DNA of 54,341 nt from Burkholderiales bacterium (GTDB lineage: Bacteria; Pseudomonadota; Gammaproteobacteria; Burkholderiales; Burkholderiaceae_E), in assembly GCA_029977705.1 (NCBI GenBank), contig JAPOKJ010000021.1, forward strand, positions 1-54,341. The letters are read 5' to 3'. Position numbers and translations under genes: made by a program. The notes below the pieces were generated by a model. It was not told the origin of the DNA, did no database searches, and saw nothing but the letters and a program-made list of their open reading frames with translations. Within the stretch, counting starts at the first letter, position 1, and each line of letters starts with the position of its first letter. This document shows, piece after piece, positions 8,588 through 18,152 of this stretch.

Positions 8588-10207
8588 TCAGCTTGCCCGG
8601 ATCATGTCGGCCGCTTTCTCCGCCATCATGATGACCGGCGCATTGGTATTGCCGCCAATCAGGGTGGGCATGACCGAGGCATCCACCACCCGAAGGCCCT
8701 GGAGGTTGTGGACCCGCAGCTGCGGGCTCACCACGGCCATCGCATCGACCCCCATCTTGCAGCTGCCCACCGGGTGATACACGGTGTCAGCATGGTTGCG
8801 GATGAATTCCCGCAATTGCTCGTCGCTTTGGGCTCGGGCCGAATTGGCCATCTCGGCCACCCGGTAGGGGGCCAGCGCCGGTGCTTCGAGAAGGGCCCGC
8901 ATTTTCTTGACCCCGCTGAGCAGGTCTTCCAGGTCCTGGGGATCCTGCAGGAAGGCCGGATCGATCAGGGGCGCGTCCTCGGGGTTCGCCGAGGCCAGCC
9001 GGACCGAGCCACGGCTGCGTGGCCGCAGCAGGCAGACATGGCAGGAAAAGCCATGGCCGAAGACGGTCTTGCGGCCGTGGTCCACCAGCTTGCCGATCAC
9101 GAAATGCAACTGCAGGTCGGGCACGGCCTTGTCCTCGCTGCTCTTGAGAAAGCCGCCGGCTTCGGCGAAATTGGTGGTCATCATCCCGGTGCGCTCTCGG
9201 CGCCACTGGCGGATGCCCTTGAGCGCCTTGAGCACGCCCCTCAGGGAGAGCCCGAACAATTCGGTACTGGTGGACTCATAGCCCAGGATCACGTCGGGAT
9301 GGTCCTGCAGGTTTTCGCCAACGCCCGGCAGGTCTTGCACCACGTCGATGCCCAGGCGCTGCAGTTCGGCAGCAGGCCCCACGCCCGACAGCTTGAGCAG
9401 TTGCGGGGACCCGAAGGCCCCCGCAGCCAGCAGCACTTCCTTGCGGGCGGCAAAAAAGCGCGCCTGGCCTGCGCGGGTCGCTTCGACGCCCACCGCGCGC
9501 TTGCCCTCGAAGCGGATGCGCCGGCTCAGCGTCTCGGTGAAGACTTTCAGATTGGGGCGCGACAGGTTGGGTGTCAGATAAGCCTTGGCGGCCGACCAGC
9601 GTTCCCCGTTCCTGTGGGTCACCTGATAGCTGCCCATGCCCTCCTGATGGGCGCCATTGAAATCCGGATTGAGGCGGTAGCCCGTCTGCTCGGCGGCCTT
9701 GCGGAAGATCGCGCCAAAAGGATTCGGGCTGGTCAGATCCTTGACATTGAGCGGACCACCGATGCCATGGAACTCGTCGGCGCCACGCTCATTGTTCTCC
9801 GAGCGCTTGAAGTAGGGCAGCACGTCCTGCCAGCTCCAGCCGGCGTTGCCCAGCGAGGCCCAGTGATCGTAGTCGGCCCGATGGCCGCGGATGTAGATCA
9901 TGGCATTGACCGATGAGGAGCCTCCGAGCACCTTGCCGCGCGGCTGGTAGCCACGACGCCCGTTCAGCCCCGGCTGCGGGACGGTCTCGTAGCGCCAGTT
10001 GATCGCCGGTGTCTTGCTCATCAGCGCCAGGCCTGCAGGGCAATGAATCAGCACGCTGGTGTCGGCAGGGCCGGCTTCCAGAAGGGCCACCTTGATGCCC
10101 GGATCTTCGGACAGGCGGGCCGCCAGCACGCAGCCGGCGGATCCTCCTCCCACGATCACATAGTCAAAGTCGGTTTCGGAGCCTGTTGGCGAGGTCAAGG
10201 GGGTCAT
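8588..10207 (-). CDS. GMC-family FAD-dependent alcohol/choline-type dehydrogenase
   Basis: Encodes 539 residues from an ATG with AGGAAG upstream. The FAD dinucleotide-binding motif GGGSAGCVLAARLSE lies at residues 20-34. GMC signature 1 is GKVLGGSSSVNAMIYIRG and signature 2 is GSPQLLKLSGVG. The C-terminal His-Asn catalytic pair sits in HPVGSCKMG and GGNTNAP. Such enzymes oxidise primary alcohols or choline-like substrates and pass electrons to a quinone or other acceptor; AlkJ/BetA-like relatives are the closest in style, but the substrate is not determinable here. The gene starts 80 bp downstream of the last phnE gene on the same strand and could be the final gene of that transcript. Confidence 0.92.
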   Translation of the reverse strand: MTPLTSPTGSETDFDYVIVGGGSAGCVLAARLSEDPGIKVALLEAGPADTSVLIHCPAGLALMSKTPAINWRYETVPQPGLNGRRGYQPRGKVLGGSSSVNAMIYIRGHRADYDHWASLGNAGWSWQDVLPYFKRSENNERGADEFHGIGGPLNVKDLTSPNPFGAIFRKAAEQTGYRLNPDFNGAHQEGMGSYQVTHRNGERWSAAKAYLTPNLSRPNLKVFTETLSRRIRFEGKRAVGVEATRAGQARFFAARKEVLLAAGAFGSPQLLKLSGVGPAAELQRLGIDVVQDLPGVGENLQDHPDVILGYESTSTELFGLSLRGVLKALKGIRQWRRERTGMMTTNFAEAGGFLKSSEDKAVPDLQLHFVIGKLVDHGRKTVFGHGFSCHVCLLRPRSRGSVRLASANPEDAPLIDPAFLQDPQDLEDLLSGVKKMRALLEAPALAPYRVAEMANSARAQSDEQLREFIRNHADTVYHPVGSCKMGVDAMAVVSPQLRVHNLQGLRVVDASVMPTLIGGNTNAPVIMMAEKAADMIRAS

Positions 10208-10287
10208 CGGCACTTCCTGGTGACGCGGGGCAAGGGATCGAGTATAGGGCGCAGTCCTGGAGGGAAAGCTCGAAAGAGCCCGCCGGC

Positions 10288-11109
10288 TCACATCACCCGC
10301 TTGCGGATGGCGTTGACCAGCACCTCGAGGATCAGCACGACGGCAAAAATGGCCACCAGGACCACCGCCACGCGCGGCCATTGGAACAGGTTCAGCGCGG
10401 TGTCCAGGGCCATGCCGATGCCGCCGGCGCCGACCAGACCCAGCACCGCCGACTCGCGCACATTGATGTCCCAGCGCAGCAGCAGGACCGACCAGAAGGC
10501 CGGCTTGATCTGCGGCCAATGCCCATAAAGGATCTCCGAGCCCTTGCTGCAGCCGCTGGCTTGCAGGGCCTCGATCGGGCCGGGGGGAGATTCCTCCAGC
10601 GCCTCGCCCAGCAGCTTGCCCACGAAGCCCACCGAGCGCAGTGCGATGGCGAAGGTGCCGGCCAGGGCACCGGGGCCGAAGACGGCGACGAACAGCAGCG
10701 CCCAGACCAGCGAATTGACGGAGCGGCTGGACACCAGGACGATGCGGGCCAGCAGGTTGAGCGCCCGGTTGCGGGTGACATTGCGAGCTACCAGCAGGGC
10801 AAAGGGCACCGCCAGCAAGACCGACATCAGTGTGCCGACGGTGGCGATGTGCAGGGTTTCGACCAGGGCGCCATGCACCGTGCCCGGGTAGTGGGCCCAG
10901 TCGATCGGCCACATCCGGGTCAGCATGTCGGCCATCTGCTCGGGGGCGTCGGCCAGGAACTCCGGGATCACCTCGATGCTGCGCAGGGACTGGACGATGG
11001 CCGCGACGATGACCAGCCAGACGACAAAGCGCCAGAAGCGTTCGGCACCACTGTGCCGCTGCCAGGTGCGAACCAGCGTGCTGCTGGCGGGCGCCGCCGT
11101 CGGGGTCAT
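10288..11109 (-). CDS. phnE: phosphonate-type ABC transporter permease (second PhnE)
   Basis: Encodes 273 residues with about six hydrophobic helices. The cytoplasmic coupling region for the ATPase is SVGFVGKLLGEALEESPPG and the C-terminal segment contains WDINVRESAVLGLVGAGGIG. Both are characteristic of PhnE permeases (BPD_transp_1) that pair with PhnC and PhnD. The start ATG overlaps the stop of the preceding permease (ATGA), indicating translational coupling. Two different PhnE subunits in one operon implies a heterodimeric channel, as seen in many Proteobacteria. The ligand could be a phosphonate, phosphite or a related compound. Confidence 0.93.
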   Translation of the reverse strand: MTPTAAPASSTLVRTWQRHSGAERFWRFVVWLVIVAAIVQSLRSIEVIPEFLADAPEQMADMLTRMWPIDWAHYPGTVHGALVETLHIATVGTLMSVLLAVPFALLVARNVTRNRALNLLARIVLVSSRSVNSLVWALLFVAVFGPGALAGTFAIALRSVGFVGKLLGEALEESPPGPIEALQASGCSKGSEILYGHWPQIKPAFWSVLLLRWDINVRESAVLGLVGAGGIGMALDTALNLFQWPRVAVVLVAIFAVVLILEVLVNAIRKRVM

Positions 11110-11915
11110 ACCCGGAACACCCTCTTGACGTGATTGGTGAGGATTTCGCCGGCCACGATGATCAGCACGATGGTGATCAGGATGGTGCAGACGAAGTCGT
11201 AGTCAAAGCGCTGGAAAGCTGAAAACAGCGCCCCGCCGATGCCGCCGGCACCGACGATGCCCACCATCGTCGAATTGCGCAGGTTCGAGTCCAGCTGATA
11301 GGTGGCAAAGCCGACAAAGCGGGCCAGCACCTGGGGCAGCACCCCGAACAGGATGACGTTCATGAAGGAAGCGCCGGTGGCGCGTACCGCCTCGACCTGC
11401 CGGGCCGAGATTTCCTCGATGGCATCGGCGAACAATTTGCCGATGAAGCCGATCGAGGCCACCACCAGGGACAGGATCCCGGCCAGGGCGCCAAATCCCA
11501 CCGCCTTGACGAACAGGATGGCCACGATCACCGGATGCAGTGCCCGACAGGCCGAGATCAGGGCCCGGGCGGGCCAGCTCAGGGCCGCGGGCATCAGGTT
11601 GCGGGCGGCGGCCAGGCCGATTGGCAGGCTCAGCAGGATGCCGGCTGCCGAGGCCAGAATGGCCATCTGGAGGCTCTCGGCGATGCCGGCGCCCAGCACA
11701 TCCCATTTGCCCAGATCGGGCGGGAACATGCGTGAAATGAAGCGCGCCCCGTTGGCCAGGCCGCTGGCAAAACGCCCGCTGTTGAAATCGAGCCGGACCA
11801 GGGCATAGACCAGATACAGCACCCCTGCGATCCATGCCAGCCGGGTGGCCGGGCTGACCCGGAAAGGCGCCTGTAGTGCGCGCGATGTCGCCGACGCGGC
11901 GTTCAGCGCAGCCAC
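11106..11915 (-). CDS. phnE: phosphonate-type ABC transporter permease (first PhnE)
   Basis: Encodes 269 residues. Like its neighbour it has the PhnE coupling loop ([17 protein letters not shown]) and the C-terminal block [20 protein letters not shown], with about six membrane helices. The start lies 13 bp inside the 3' end of phnC and the stop overlaps the next permease start, so phnC, this gene and the second phnE are translated as a coupled set. It forms the other half of the membrane channel of the importer. Confidence 0.93.
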   Translation of the reverse strand: MAALNAASATSRALQAPFRVSPATRLAWIAGVLYLVYALVRLDFNSGRFASGLANGARFISRMFPPDLGKWDVLGAGIAESLQMAILASAAGILLSLPIGLAAARNLMPAALSWPARALISACRALHPVIVAILFVKAVGFGALAGILSLVVASIGFIGKLFADAIEEISARQVEAVRATGASFMNVILFGVLPQVLARFVGFATYQLDSNLRNSTMVGIVGAGGIGGALFSAFQRFDYDFVCTILITIVLIIVAGEILTNHVKRVFRV

Positions 11916-12718
11916 GACGCTCCGCCGTAGATGGTCTTGAGGCGGGCGTCGTCCAGTCCGGCGGCATCGCCGTCATAGACCACGTCGCCTGCGGACATGC
12001 CGATGATCCGGTCGGCATAGCGCCGCGCCAGTTCAACGTCGTGCATGTTCACCAGCACCGGAATGCCCCGTGCCCCCGCCTCGCCCTTTAGCAATTCGAG
12101 GATTTCGACCGAGGTCTTGGGGTCGAGCGAGGAGGTGGGTTCGTCGGCCAGGATCAGGCGTGGCTGCTGCATCAGGGCGCGGGCGATGCCGACGCGCTGG
12201 CGCTGACCGCCGGACAGCGCATCGGCACGCTGGTTGGCGAAGTCCGCCAGGCCGACTTCCTCGAGCAGCCTGAAGGCCATGCCGATGTCCTGCGCCCCGA
12301 ACTTGCGTCGCCAGGCCGACCAGGCGCTGGTGTAGCCGAGGCGACCGGTGAGCAGGTTCTCCATCACGGTCAGGCGCTCGACCAGGTTGTACTCCTGAAA
12401 CACCATGCCGATCTGCCGGCGCGCCTGGCGCAGCGCCTTGCCGCGCAGGCTGACCAGGTTGACGCGGCCCTGTTCACCGCTGAACCAGATCTGGCCGGCG
12501 CTTGGGTCGACCAGCCGGTTGATGCAGCGAAGCAGGGTCGACTTGCCCGTGCCCGAGGGACCGATGATGGCGGTCAGGCCCTGCGCGGCGATCGTCAGGT
12601 CGACCTTGCGCAGCACCGGCTTGCCCGGCACATAGGACTTGGCCAGGCCGATGATCTCCAGGGCCTGGCCGGCCGGCTTTTCGCCTGCTGCGGGGGTCAT
12701 GCCGGCAGGTTCGCTCAT
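11903..12718 (-). CDS. phnC: phosphonate-type ABC transporter ATP-binding protein PhnC
   Basis: Encodes 271 residues. Walker A is GPSGTGKST (53-61), the Q-loop is in [10 protein letters not shown], the ABC signature is LSGGQ (168-172), Walker B is LILADEP (188-194) and the switch histidine is H226 in NMHD. The phrase [23 protein letters not shown] is typical of PhnC. The ATG overlaps the phnD stop (ATGA). It powers uptake through the two PhnE subunits with the binding protein PhnD. There are no phn catabolic genes (C-P lyase, phosphonatase) in the window, so the physiological substrate is an open question. Confidence 0.95.
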   Translation of the reverse strand: MSEPAGMTPAAGEKPAGQALEIIGLAKSYVPGKPVLRKVDLTIAAQGLTAIIGPSGTGKSTLLRCINRLVDPSAGQIWFSGEQGRVNLVSLRGKALRQARRQIGMVFQEYNLVERLTVMENLLTGRLGYTSAWSAWRRKFGAQDIGMAFRLLEEVGLADFANQRADALSGGQRQRVGIARALMQQPRLILADEPTSSLDPKTSVEILELLKGEAGARGIPVLVNMHDVELARRYADRIIGMSAGDVVYDGDAAGLDDARLKTIYGGASWLR

Positions 12719-13749
12719 TTGCGTGCTTTGGCCGCTTCCTTTTCGTAGGCCGCGCGGTTGAAGGATTCGCCTCCGGCCTCGGCCACTTCCCGCACGATTG
12801 CCCAGTCCTTCTGATAGGTGATCGGGACGAAGCGGTCGGCGCCGTCAAACGCCTTCTTCATGTCCTCCGGAAAGCGGTAGTCATGGAAGCACTTGAGCAT
12901 CCGGTCGCGAAAGGCCGGCTCCAGGTCATGGGCGTAGGCGAAGGAGGAGGTCGGAAAGCGCGGGCTCCTGTAGATGATCCGGAAGTCACCTTCCTTGACC
13001 GTGCCGCGCTTGACCATGCGCTCGAAGACGTCAGAGGCCACTGCCGCCGCATCGTAGTCGCCGCTGTTGACCCCCAGCACCGACTGGTCGTGCTTGCCCG
13101 AGAACAGGATCTTGTAGTCCTTCTCCGGGGTCAGGCCATTTTTCGGGAACAAGGCCATCGGCGCCATGTGGCCGGAATTGGAAGAGGGCGCCGTGTGTGC
13201 AACCTTCGCGCCCTTCAACTCAGCCAGCTTCTGGAACCGGCTGCCCGTCTTCACGATGACGATCAGGTTGTACCCCTGGCCATTGCCTTCGGTGCCCTTG
13301 ACGGCAAACGGCACAGCCCCGGCGATATTGACGGCGAAGGCGGTCGGGCCGGTCGAGAACCCGCCCACATGCAGGCGTCCCGAGCGCATGGCCTCGATCT
13401 GGGCCGCATTGCTCTGCACCTGGAAGTACACCACCTTTCTGGCAGTGCACTGGGCCAGGTACTCGGTGAAGGGCTTGTAGATCTTCTCGTAGACCGCCGG
13501 GTCTTCCACCGGGGTGTAGGTAAACACCAGTGTGGAGGGCGTTTTCAGCCGCTTCGGGTCGGTGGGCGTGTCGGCCACCAGATCCTTGTTGGCATCGCAG
13601 TAAATGGCGTCAAGATCGCCGCGGTTCGGGCAATTGTCCTGCGCCCGGGCCAGGCCCGAGGCCAGTGCCAGGGCGGCTCCCAGGCTCAGGGCAAGTGCGC
13701 GGAACAGGCCCGCAGGCGCGCTGAAGCGGTGGTTGCGATTACAGTGCAT
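12715..13749 (-). CDS. phnD: phosphonate-type ABC transporter substrate-binding protein PhnD
   Basis: Encodes 344 residues from an ATG with AGGAG upstream. The signal peptide ends near ASGLARAQ. The mature protein has the PhnD-like strand [20 protein letters not shown] and the ligand-binding serine loop [13 protein letters not shown], followed by [19 protein letters not shown]. This is a periplasmic solute receptor for phosphonates or related oxyanions. It is the first gene of the phnDCEE operon, and its stop overlaps the phnC start. The operon diverges from an EamA transporter gene across 84 bp, which must hold both promoters; none is obvious by eye. Confidence 0.94.
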   Translation of the reverse strand: MHCNRNHRFSAPAGLFRALALSLGAALALASGLARAQDNCPNRGDLDAIYCDANKDLVADTPTDPKRLKTPSTLVFTYTPVEDPAVYEKIYKPFTEYLAQCTARKVVYFQVQSNAAQIEAMRSGRLHVGGFSTGPTAFAVNIAGAVPFAVKGTEGNGQGYNLIVIVKTGSRFQKLAELKGAKVAHTAPSSNSGHMAPMALFPKNGLTPEKDYKILFSGKHDQSVLGVNSGDYDAAAVASDVFERMVKRGTVKEGDFRIIYRSPRFPTSSFAYAHDLEPAFRDRMLKCFHDYRFPEDMKKAFDGADRFVPITYQKDWAIVREVAEAGGESFNRAAYEKEAAKARK

Positions 13750-13833
13750 GCAAGGTCTCCTGCCAGTGTTTTCCTGTCGGTCAATGATAAGCCATGGGCG
13801 AGTTGCTCCGGGTGCTGCGCTATCCTCGGACGC

Positions 13834-14736
13834 ATGTCTTCTCCGCGCGCCCTGAGCGCCCTGGCCTTTGCCACCCTGCTGCTGATTGCCCTGATGATGG
13901 GTGCCAACCATGTGGCTGCCCGACTGGCCTTCAATCACGGCACCAATGTCGCCACCGCGGTGGTGTTCCGCAGCCTGACGACCGCCCTCGTGGTCGCACT
14001 GATCCTGCTGGCGACGCGTGTGCCCTGGGCCATCCGGCGCGAGCACCGCGGGCCCCTGCTCGCGATCGGCCTGCTGATCGGAACCCAGGGTCTTTGCCTG
14101 TACTCCTCGGTGGCGCGCCTGCCGGTGGCCCTGGCCCTGCTGGCCTTCAACACCTACCCCTTGTGGACCGCCCTCTGGGATGCCCTGTTGTATCGGCGCA
14201 AGCCGGAGCGGGCGGTCTTGCTCGCCATGCCGGTGATCCTGGCCGGCCTGGCCATGGCGCTCGATGTGTTCGGTGCCGCCTCGGGCCTGGGCGCCCAGGG
14301 CCAGTGGCGGCAGATCGGCCTCGGGGTCGGCTTCGCCCTGACCGCTGCCGCCGTGTTCGGGCTGGCCCTGGTGCTGACCCAGCACCGCACCGTGGGACTG
14401 GATGGCCGCGTGCGCACCGTCTGCAACCTGGCCCTGGCCGGCCTGGTGGCCCTGATCAGCAGCCGCTTTCAGGGCGGCCTGCAGTTTCCCGCCGACGCCA
14501 CCGGTTGGGCTGGCCTGGTGGCCCTGACCTTCCTGTACGGCACCGCCTTCACCATCCTGTTTACGGTATTGCCCCGGCTGGGTGTGGCCGGCAATTCCGC
14601 CATCATGAATGTCGAGCCAGTCTTTGCCCTGGTATTGGCCTGGCTGATCCTGGGGCAGTCGATTGCCCCGATCCAGGTGGTCGGCGCCCTGGTGGTGGTC
14701 GCCACGGTGATGGTCCTGGGCCTGCGCAAGGGCTGA
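13834..14736 (+). CDS. EamA/DMT-superfamily transporter
   Basis: Encodes 300 residues in ten hydrophobic helices, arranged as two repeats of five typical of the EamA (DUF6) drug/metabolite transporter fold. The first repeat includes MGANHVAARLAF and RSLTTALVVALILLA; the second ends FTVLPRLGVAGNSAIMNVEP and LAWLILGQSIAPIQVVGA, where a conserved ExxxA-like element precedes the last helix. These carriers export metabolites or amino acids; the substrate is unknown. It is divergent from phnD and is the gene immediately upstream of the ribosomal cluster, the place often occupied by rpsJ in relatives. Confidence 0.9.
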   Translation: MSSPRALSALAFATLLLIALMMGANHVAARLAFNHGTNVATAVVFRSLTTALVVALILLATRVPWAIRREHRGPLLAIGLLIGTQGLCLYSSVARLPVALALLAFNTYPLWTALWDALLYRRKPERAVLLAMPVILAGLAMALDVFGAASGLGAQGQWRQIGLGVGFALTAAAVFGLALVLTQHRTVGLDGRVRTVCNLALAGLVALISSRFQGGLQFPADATGWAGLVALTFLYGTAFTILFTVLPRLGVAGNSAIMNVEPVFALVLAWLILGQSIAPIQVVGALVVVATVMVLGLRKG

Positions 14737-14781
14737 AGCCTGCCCCTTGCGACGCCTGAAGGCGGCTGTTGTCCGGGGCGC

Positions 14782-14810
14782 TTGACGCTGCCGCCCCGGG
14801 AAGGTATGAT
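14782..14810 (+). promoter_or_regulatory. sigma70-type promoter of the rplC ribosomal operon
   Basis: A -35 box TTGACG at 14782-14787 and a -10 box TATGAT at 14805-14810 are separated by 17 bp, close to consensus. The -35 box lies in the 11-nt loop of a perfect 8-bp inverted repeat (CCGGGGCG at 14773-14780, CGCCCCGG at 14792-14799). Transcription would begin near 14817 and give a leader of about 225 nt before rplC. Confidence 0.75.
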
Positions 14811-15041
14811 CGAGGGCTTCGCTGTAAAAAGGGGCGGCAAGTCCGTCCGTTTTACGCACCCGCCTCGGCCGCAACTGATGTAGCGCCGGCAGGGGTGTCC
14901 GGCAGCGAAAAACTAGCCCCGGCCAATCGAAGTCGGGATTTGAAACCTTGCTCTGTGGACGTCAGGCAAGGGTCCTGGTAAGCGCCTTTCGTGGGTGCGC
15001 GGGCCCGTTTGTCACATGGCGGAAGTGGAGTGGAGAAGAAA
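14811..15041 (+). other. untranslated leader of the rplC operon (part of a 305-bp gene-free gap)
   Basis: The 305-bp gap between the EamA gene and rplC holds the promoter and this leader. No convincing reading frame with a ribosome binding site is present, and no rpsJ. Short complementary arms could fold, for example CCTTGC at 14946-14951 with GCAAGG at 14966-14971. In E. coli the S10 leader binds ribosomal protein L4 for feedback control; a similar role here is only an inference. Confidence 0.5.
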
Positions 15042-15734
15042 ATGAGCCAAGGCCAAACCGTGACGGGCCATGGGCTTGTAGGGCGCAAGGTTGGCATGAT
15101 GCGCATCTTTACGGACGATGGCGAATCCATTCCCGTGACGGTGCTTGACATGTCCAGCAACCGCGTTGCTCAAGTCAAGACTTCCGAGGTCGATGGATAC
15201 TCGGCTGTGCAACTGGCATTCGGCAGCCGTCGCGCCTCCCGCGTGACCAAACCCCTCGCCGGGCATTTCGCCAAAGCCGGCATCGAAGCTGGCAATGTCG
15301 TCAAAGAATTCCGCGTTGATGCCGCCGCAGCGGCCGATCTGAAGGCCGGCGCTGCGATCAAGGTCGACATCTTCTCGGCCGGTCAGCTGGTCGACGTGCA
15401 GGGCACGAGCATCGGCAAGGGCTTTGCCGGCACGATCAAGCGCCACAACTTCTCGTCCAACCGTGCCTCCCACGGCAACTCGCGTTCGCACAACGTGCCC
15501 GGCTCGATCGGCATGGCGCAGGACCCGGGTCGCGTGTTTCCGGGCAAGCGCATGTCGGGTCATCTCGGTGACATCACGACCACCGTGCAGAACCTGGAAG
15601 TGGCCCGCGTCGACGTCGAGCGTGGTCTGGTGATGGTTCGTGGTGCCGTTCCCGGTGCCAAGAACGCCACCGTTTACGTCACTCCTGCCGTGCGCGCCAA
15701 GGCCAAGAAGGCCGGCGCTGCCGCCAAAGCTTAA
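15042..15734 (+). CDS. rplC: 50S ribosomal protein L3
   Basis: Encodes 230 residues; L3 is an early assembly protein of the 50S subunit with a loop reaching the peptidyl-transferase centre. The start [19 protein letters not shown], the block [16 protein letters not shown] and the loop [18 protein letters not shown] identify it. The ATG at 15042 is chosen because a GGAG-rich ribosome binding site precedes it; a GTG-like start further upstream would add residues without homology. It is the first gene of the cluster; rpsJ, which normally precedes it, is missing. Confidence 0.98.
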   Translation: MSQGQTVTGHGLVGRKVGMMRIFTDDGESIPVTVLDMSSNRVAQVKTSEVDGYSAVQLAFGSRRASRVTKPLAGHFAKAGIEAGNVVKEFRVDAAAAADLKAGAAIKVDIFSAGQLVDVQGTSIGKGFAGTIKRHNFSSNRASHGNSRSHNVPGSIGMAQDPGRVFPGKRMSGHLGDITTTVQNLEVARVDVERGLVMVRGAVPGAKNATVYVTPAVRAKAKKAGAAAKA

Positions 15735-15749
15735 GGGAGCGATGCAGAC

Positions 15750-16373
15750 ATGGATTTGAAACTCATCGATGCCAACGGCGTCGCCTCTTCCAAGGTCGAG
15801 GCGCTCGACACGGTGTTCGGTCGCGAATACAACGAACCCCTGATCCATCAGGTGGTGGTTGCCTTCCAGGCCAACGCCCGCAGCGCTGACAGCAAGCAGA
15901 AGACCCGCGCCGAGGTCCGTCACTCGACGAAAAAGCCTTTCAACCAGAAAGGTACCGGCCGTGCCCGCGCCGGCATGACCTCCTCGCCCCTGTGGCGAGG
16001 TGGTGGCCGCACCTTCCCGAACACGCCCGACCAGAACTACTCGCACAAGCTGAACAAGAAGATGTACCGCGCCGGTCTGGCGTCCATCCTCTCGCAACTG
16101 GTGCGTGAAGACCGCTTCCATGTGGTCGAGAACTTCACCGTCGACGCCCCCAAGACCAAGCTGCTGGCTGACAAGCTCAAGAGCATGAAGCTGGACTCCT
16201 CGGTGCTGGTGATCACCGACAACCTCGACGAGAACACCTATCTGGCCGCGCGCAACCTGCCGCATGTCCTGGTGGTTGAAGCCCGTCACGCCGACCCGGT
16301 GTCGCTGGTGCACTTCGAGAAGGTGCTGGTCACCAAATCGGGCCTGGCCAAAGTACAGGAGCTGTTCGCATGA
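15750..16373 (+). CDS. rplD: 50S ribosomal protein L4
   Basis: Encodes 207 residues. L4 lines the peptide exit tunnel and in E. coli also represses its own operon. The conserved tunnel loop is visible as [20 protein letters not shown] followed by RGGGRTFPN. The start ATG is preceded by AAGGGAGCG at a good distance. The stop overlaps the rplW start (ATGA), so the two are coupled. Confidence 0.98.
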   Translation: MDLKLIDANGVASSKVEALDTVFGREYNEPLIHQVVVAFQANARSADSKQKTRAEVRHSTKKPFNQKGTGRARAGMTSSPLWRGGGRTFPNTPDQNYSHKLNKKMYRAGLASILSQLVREDRFHVVENFTVDAPKTKLLADKLKSMKLDSSVLVITDNLDENTYLAARNLPHVLVVEARHADPVSLVHFEKVLVTKSGLAKVQELFA

Positions 16374-16675
16374 AAAAGCTCAACGAAGAACGTCTGATGA
16401 AGGTGCTGCTGGCACCCATCGTGTCCGAAAAGGCCACGATGATCGCCGACAAGCGTGAGCAGGTTGCCTTCAAGGTGATGCAGGACGCCACCAAGACCGA
16501 GATCAAGGCCGCTGTCGAGCTGCTCTTCAAGGTCAAGGTCGAAGGCGTGCAGGTGTCCAACCTGAAGGGCAAAGCCAAGCGTTTCGGCCGCTTCAATGGC
16601 CGTCGTGACCATGTTCGCAAGGCCTATGTGTGCCTGGCGCCGGGTCAGGAAATCAACTTCGCGGAGGCCCCGTAA
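16370..16675 (+). CDS. rplW: 50S ribosomal protein L23
   Basis: Encodes 101 residues. L23 sits at the exit-tunnel mouth and docks trigger factor and the signal recognition particle. The motifs [11 protein letters not shown] near the N-terminus and [20 protein letters not shown] in the C-terminal half are family features. It overlaps the rplD stop at its start and the rplB start by one base at its end (TAATG). Confidence 0.98.
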   Translation: MKKLNEERLMKVLLAPIVSEKATMIADKREQVAFKVMQDATKTEIKAAVELLFKVKVEGVQVSNLKGKAKRFGRFNGRRDHVRKAYVCLAPGQEINFAEAP

Positions 16676-17499
16676 TGGCTGTCGTCAAACTCAAACCCAC
16701 CTCCCCCGGTCGCCGGGCGATGGTCAAGGTGGTGACGCCCGGCTTGCACAAGGGTGCGCCCGAGGCCTCCCTGCTCGAGCCGCAGATCCGTGGTTCCGGT
16801 CGCAACAACAACGGCCATATCACCACCCGCCACAAGGGCGGTGGCCACAAGTCGCACTATCGCATCATCGACTTCCGTCGCAACAAGGATGGCGTGCCCG
16901 CCAAGGTTGAGCGTATCGAATACGATCCCAACCGCACCGCGCACATCGCCCTGCTGTGTTACGCCGATGGCGAGCGCCGCTACATCATCGCCCCGCGGGG
17001 CGTGACGCCCGGCACCCAGCTGATCTCCGGCCAGGAAGCCCCGATCAAGCCGGGCAACTGCATGCCGATCCGCAACATCCCGGTGGGCTCGACGATCCAT
17101 GCGATCGAACTGCAACCCGGTCGTGGTGCCCAGATCGCGCGTTCGGCCGGTACCTCGGCCCGCCTGCTTGCGCGTGAAGGCGTGTACGCCCAGGTCCGCC
17201 TGCGCTCGGGTGAGGTTCGCAAGATCCACATCGAATGCCGGGCCACCCTCGGTGAAGTCGGCCACGAAGAGCACAGCCTGCGCCAGATCGGCAAGGCCGG
17301 TGCGATGCGCTGGCGCGGCGTCCGTCCCACGGTTCGCGGCATCTCCATGAACCCGGTCGATCACCCGATGGGCGGTCGCGGCAATGGCGGCGGTGGCCGT
17401 CACCATCCGCAGTCGCCGTGGGGCCAGCCGTCCAAGGGTTACAAGACCCGCACCAACAAGCGCACCGATTCGATGATCGTGTCGCGTCGCAAGAAGTAA
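16675..17499 (+). CDS. rplB: 50S ribosomal protein L2
   Basis: Encodes 274 residues from an ATG sharing its A with the rplW stop. L2 is needed for subunit association and peptidyl-transferase activity. Family features are [47 protein letters not shown] and [20 protein letters not shown]. The near-universal C-terminal loop NPVDHPHGGGEG appears here as [14 protein letters not shown]. The histidine equivalent to E. coli H229 is kept, but the next histidine is Met and the glycine/glutamate that follow are changed. The frame is intact and both flanks are conserved, so this looks like a real variant. Confidence 0.98.
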   Translation: MAVVKLKPTSPGRRAMVKVVTPGLHKGAPEASLLEPQIRGSGRNNNGHITTRHKGGGHKSHYRIIDFRRNKDGVPAKVERIEYDPNRTAHIALLCYADGERRYIIAPRGVTPGTQLISGQEAPIKPGNCMPIRNIPVGSTIHAIELQPGRGAQIARSAGTSARLLAREGVYAQVRLRSGEVRKIHIECRATLGEVGHEEHSLRQIGKAGAMRWRGVRPTVRGISMNPVDHPMGGRGNGGGGRHHPQSPWGQPSKGYKTRTNKRTDSMIVSRRKK

Positions 17500-17517
17500 G
17501 TGAAGGACTGAAACAAC

Positions 17518-17796
17518 ATGGCACGTTCCATCAAGAAAGGGCCCTTTGTCGATGCCCACTTACTCAAGAAAGTCGACACCGCCTTGGCCAACAAGGACAA
17601 GAAGCCGATCAAGACCTGGTCGCGCCGCTCGACGGTTCTGCCCGACTTCGTCGGTCTGACCATCGCCGTCCACAATGGCAAGCAGCACATCCCCGTGTAT
17701 GTCAACGAGAACATGGTCGGCCACAAGCTGGGCGAGTTCGCGCTGACGCGTACCTTCAAGGGTCACGCCGCGGACAAGAAGGCCGTCAAGAAATAA
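17518..17796 (+). CDS. rpsS: 30S ribosomal protein S19
   Basis: Encodes 92 residues. S19 binds the head of the 30S subunit together with S13. The start [19 protein letters not shown], the middle [20 protein letters not shown] and the end [16 protein letters not shown] match bacterial S19 along the whole length. It lies 18 bp after rplB and 12 bp before rplV. Confidence 0.98.
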   Translation: MARSIKKGPFVDAHLLKKVDTALANKDKKPIKTWSRRSTVLPDFVGLTIAVHNGKQHIPVYVNENMVGHKLGEFALTRTFKGHAADKKAVKK

Positions 17797-17808
17797 AGGC
17801 TGAACATC

Positions 17809-18138
17809 ATGGAAACCCAAGCTAGCTTGCGCGGTGTCCGCGTCTCCGCCCAGAAAGGGCGTCTGGTGGCCGACATGGTCCGCGGTCTGCCGGTGGAGAA
17901 GGCGCTCAACGTGCTGACCTTCTCGCCGAAGAAGTCGGCCAAGATCATCAAGAAAGTCCTCGAGTCCGCGATTGCCAATGCCGAGCACAATGACGGCGCT
18001 GACATCGACGAGCTGAAGGTCAAGACCATTTACGTCGAAAAAGGTGCGTCGCTTCGCCGCTTCCGTGCCCGGGCCAAGGGCCGGGGCGCGCAGATCGAAA
18101 AGCAGACCTGTCACGTTTTCGTCACTGTTGGCAATTAA
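17809..18138 (+). CDS. rplV: 50S ribosomal protein L22
   Basis: Encodes 109 residues; L22 reaches from the surface into the exit tunnel with a long beta-hairpin. Diagnostic parts are [20 protein letters not shown], the tunnel hairpin [15 protein letters not shown] and the terminal THVFV-like strand (here CHVFVTV). It lies 14 bp before rpsC. Confidence 0.98.
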   Translation: METQASLRGVRVSAQKGRLVADMVRGLPVEKALNVLTFSPKKSAKIIKKVLESAIANAEHNDGADIDELKVKTIYVEKGASLRRFRARAKGRGAQIEKQTCHVFVTVGN

Positions 18139-18152
18139 GGACCGAGAGAATC

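Noticed and set aside
8400-8777. Plus-strand frame in the glcB to GMC gap
   Set aside because: It begins at the glcB start, runs into the GMC gene antisense, and has no ribosome binding site or domain.
15012-16313. A 433-codon minus-strand frame opposite rplC and rplD
   Set aside because: An antisense shadow of conserved ribosomal genes with no homology features.
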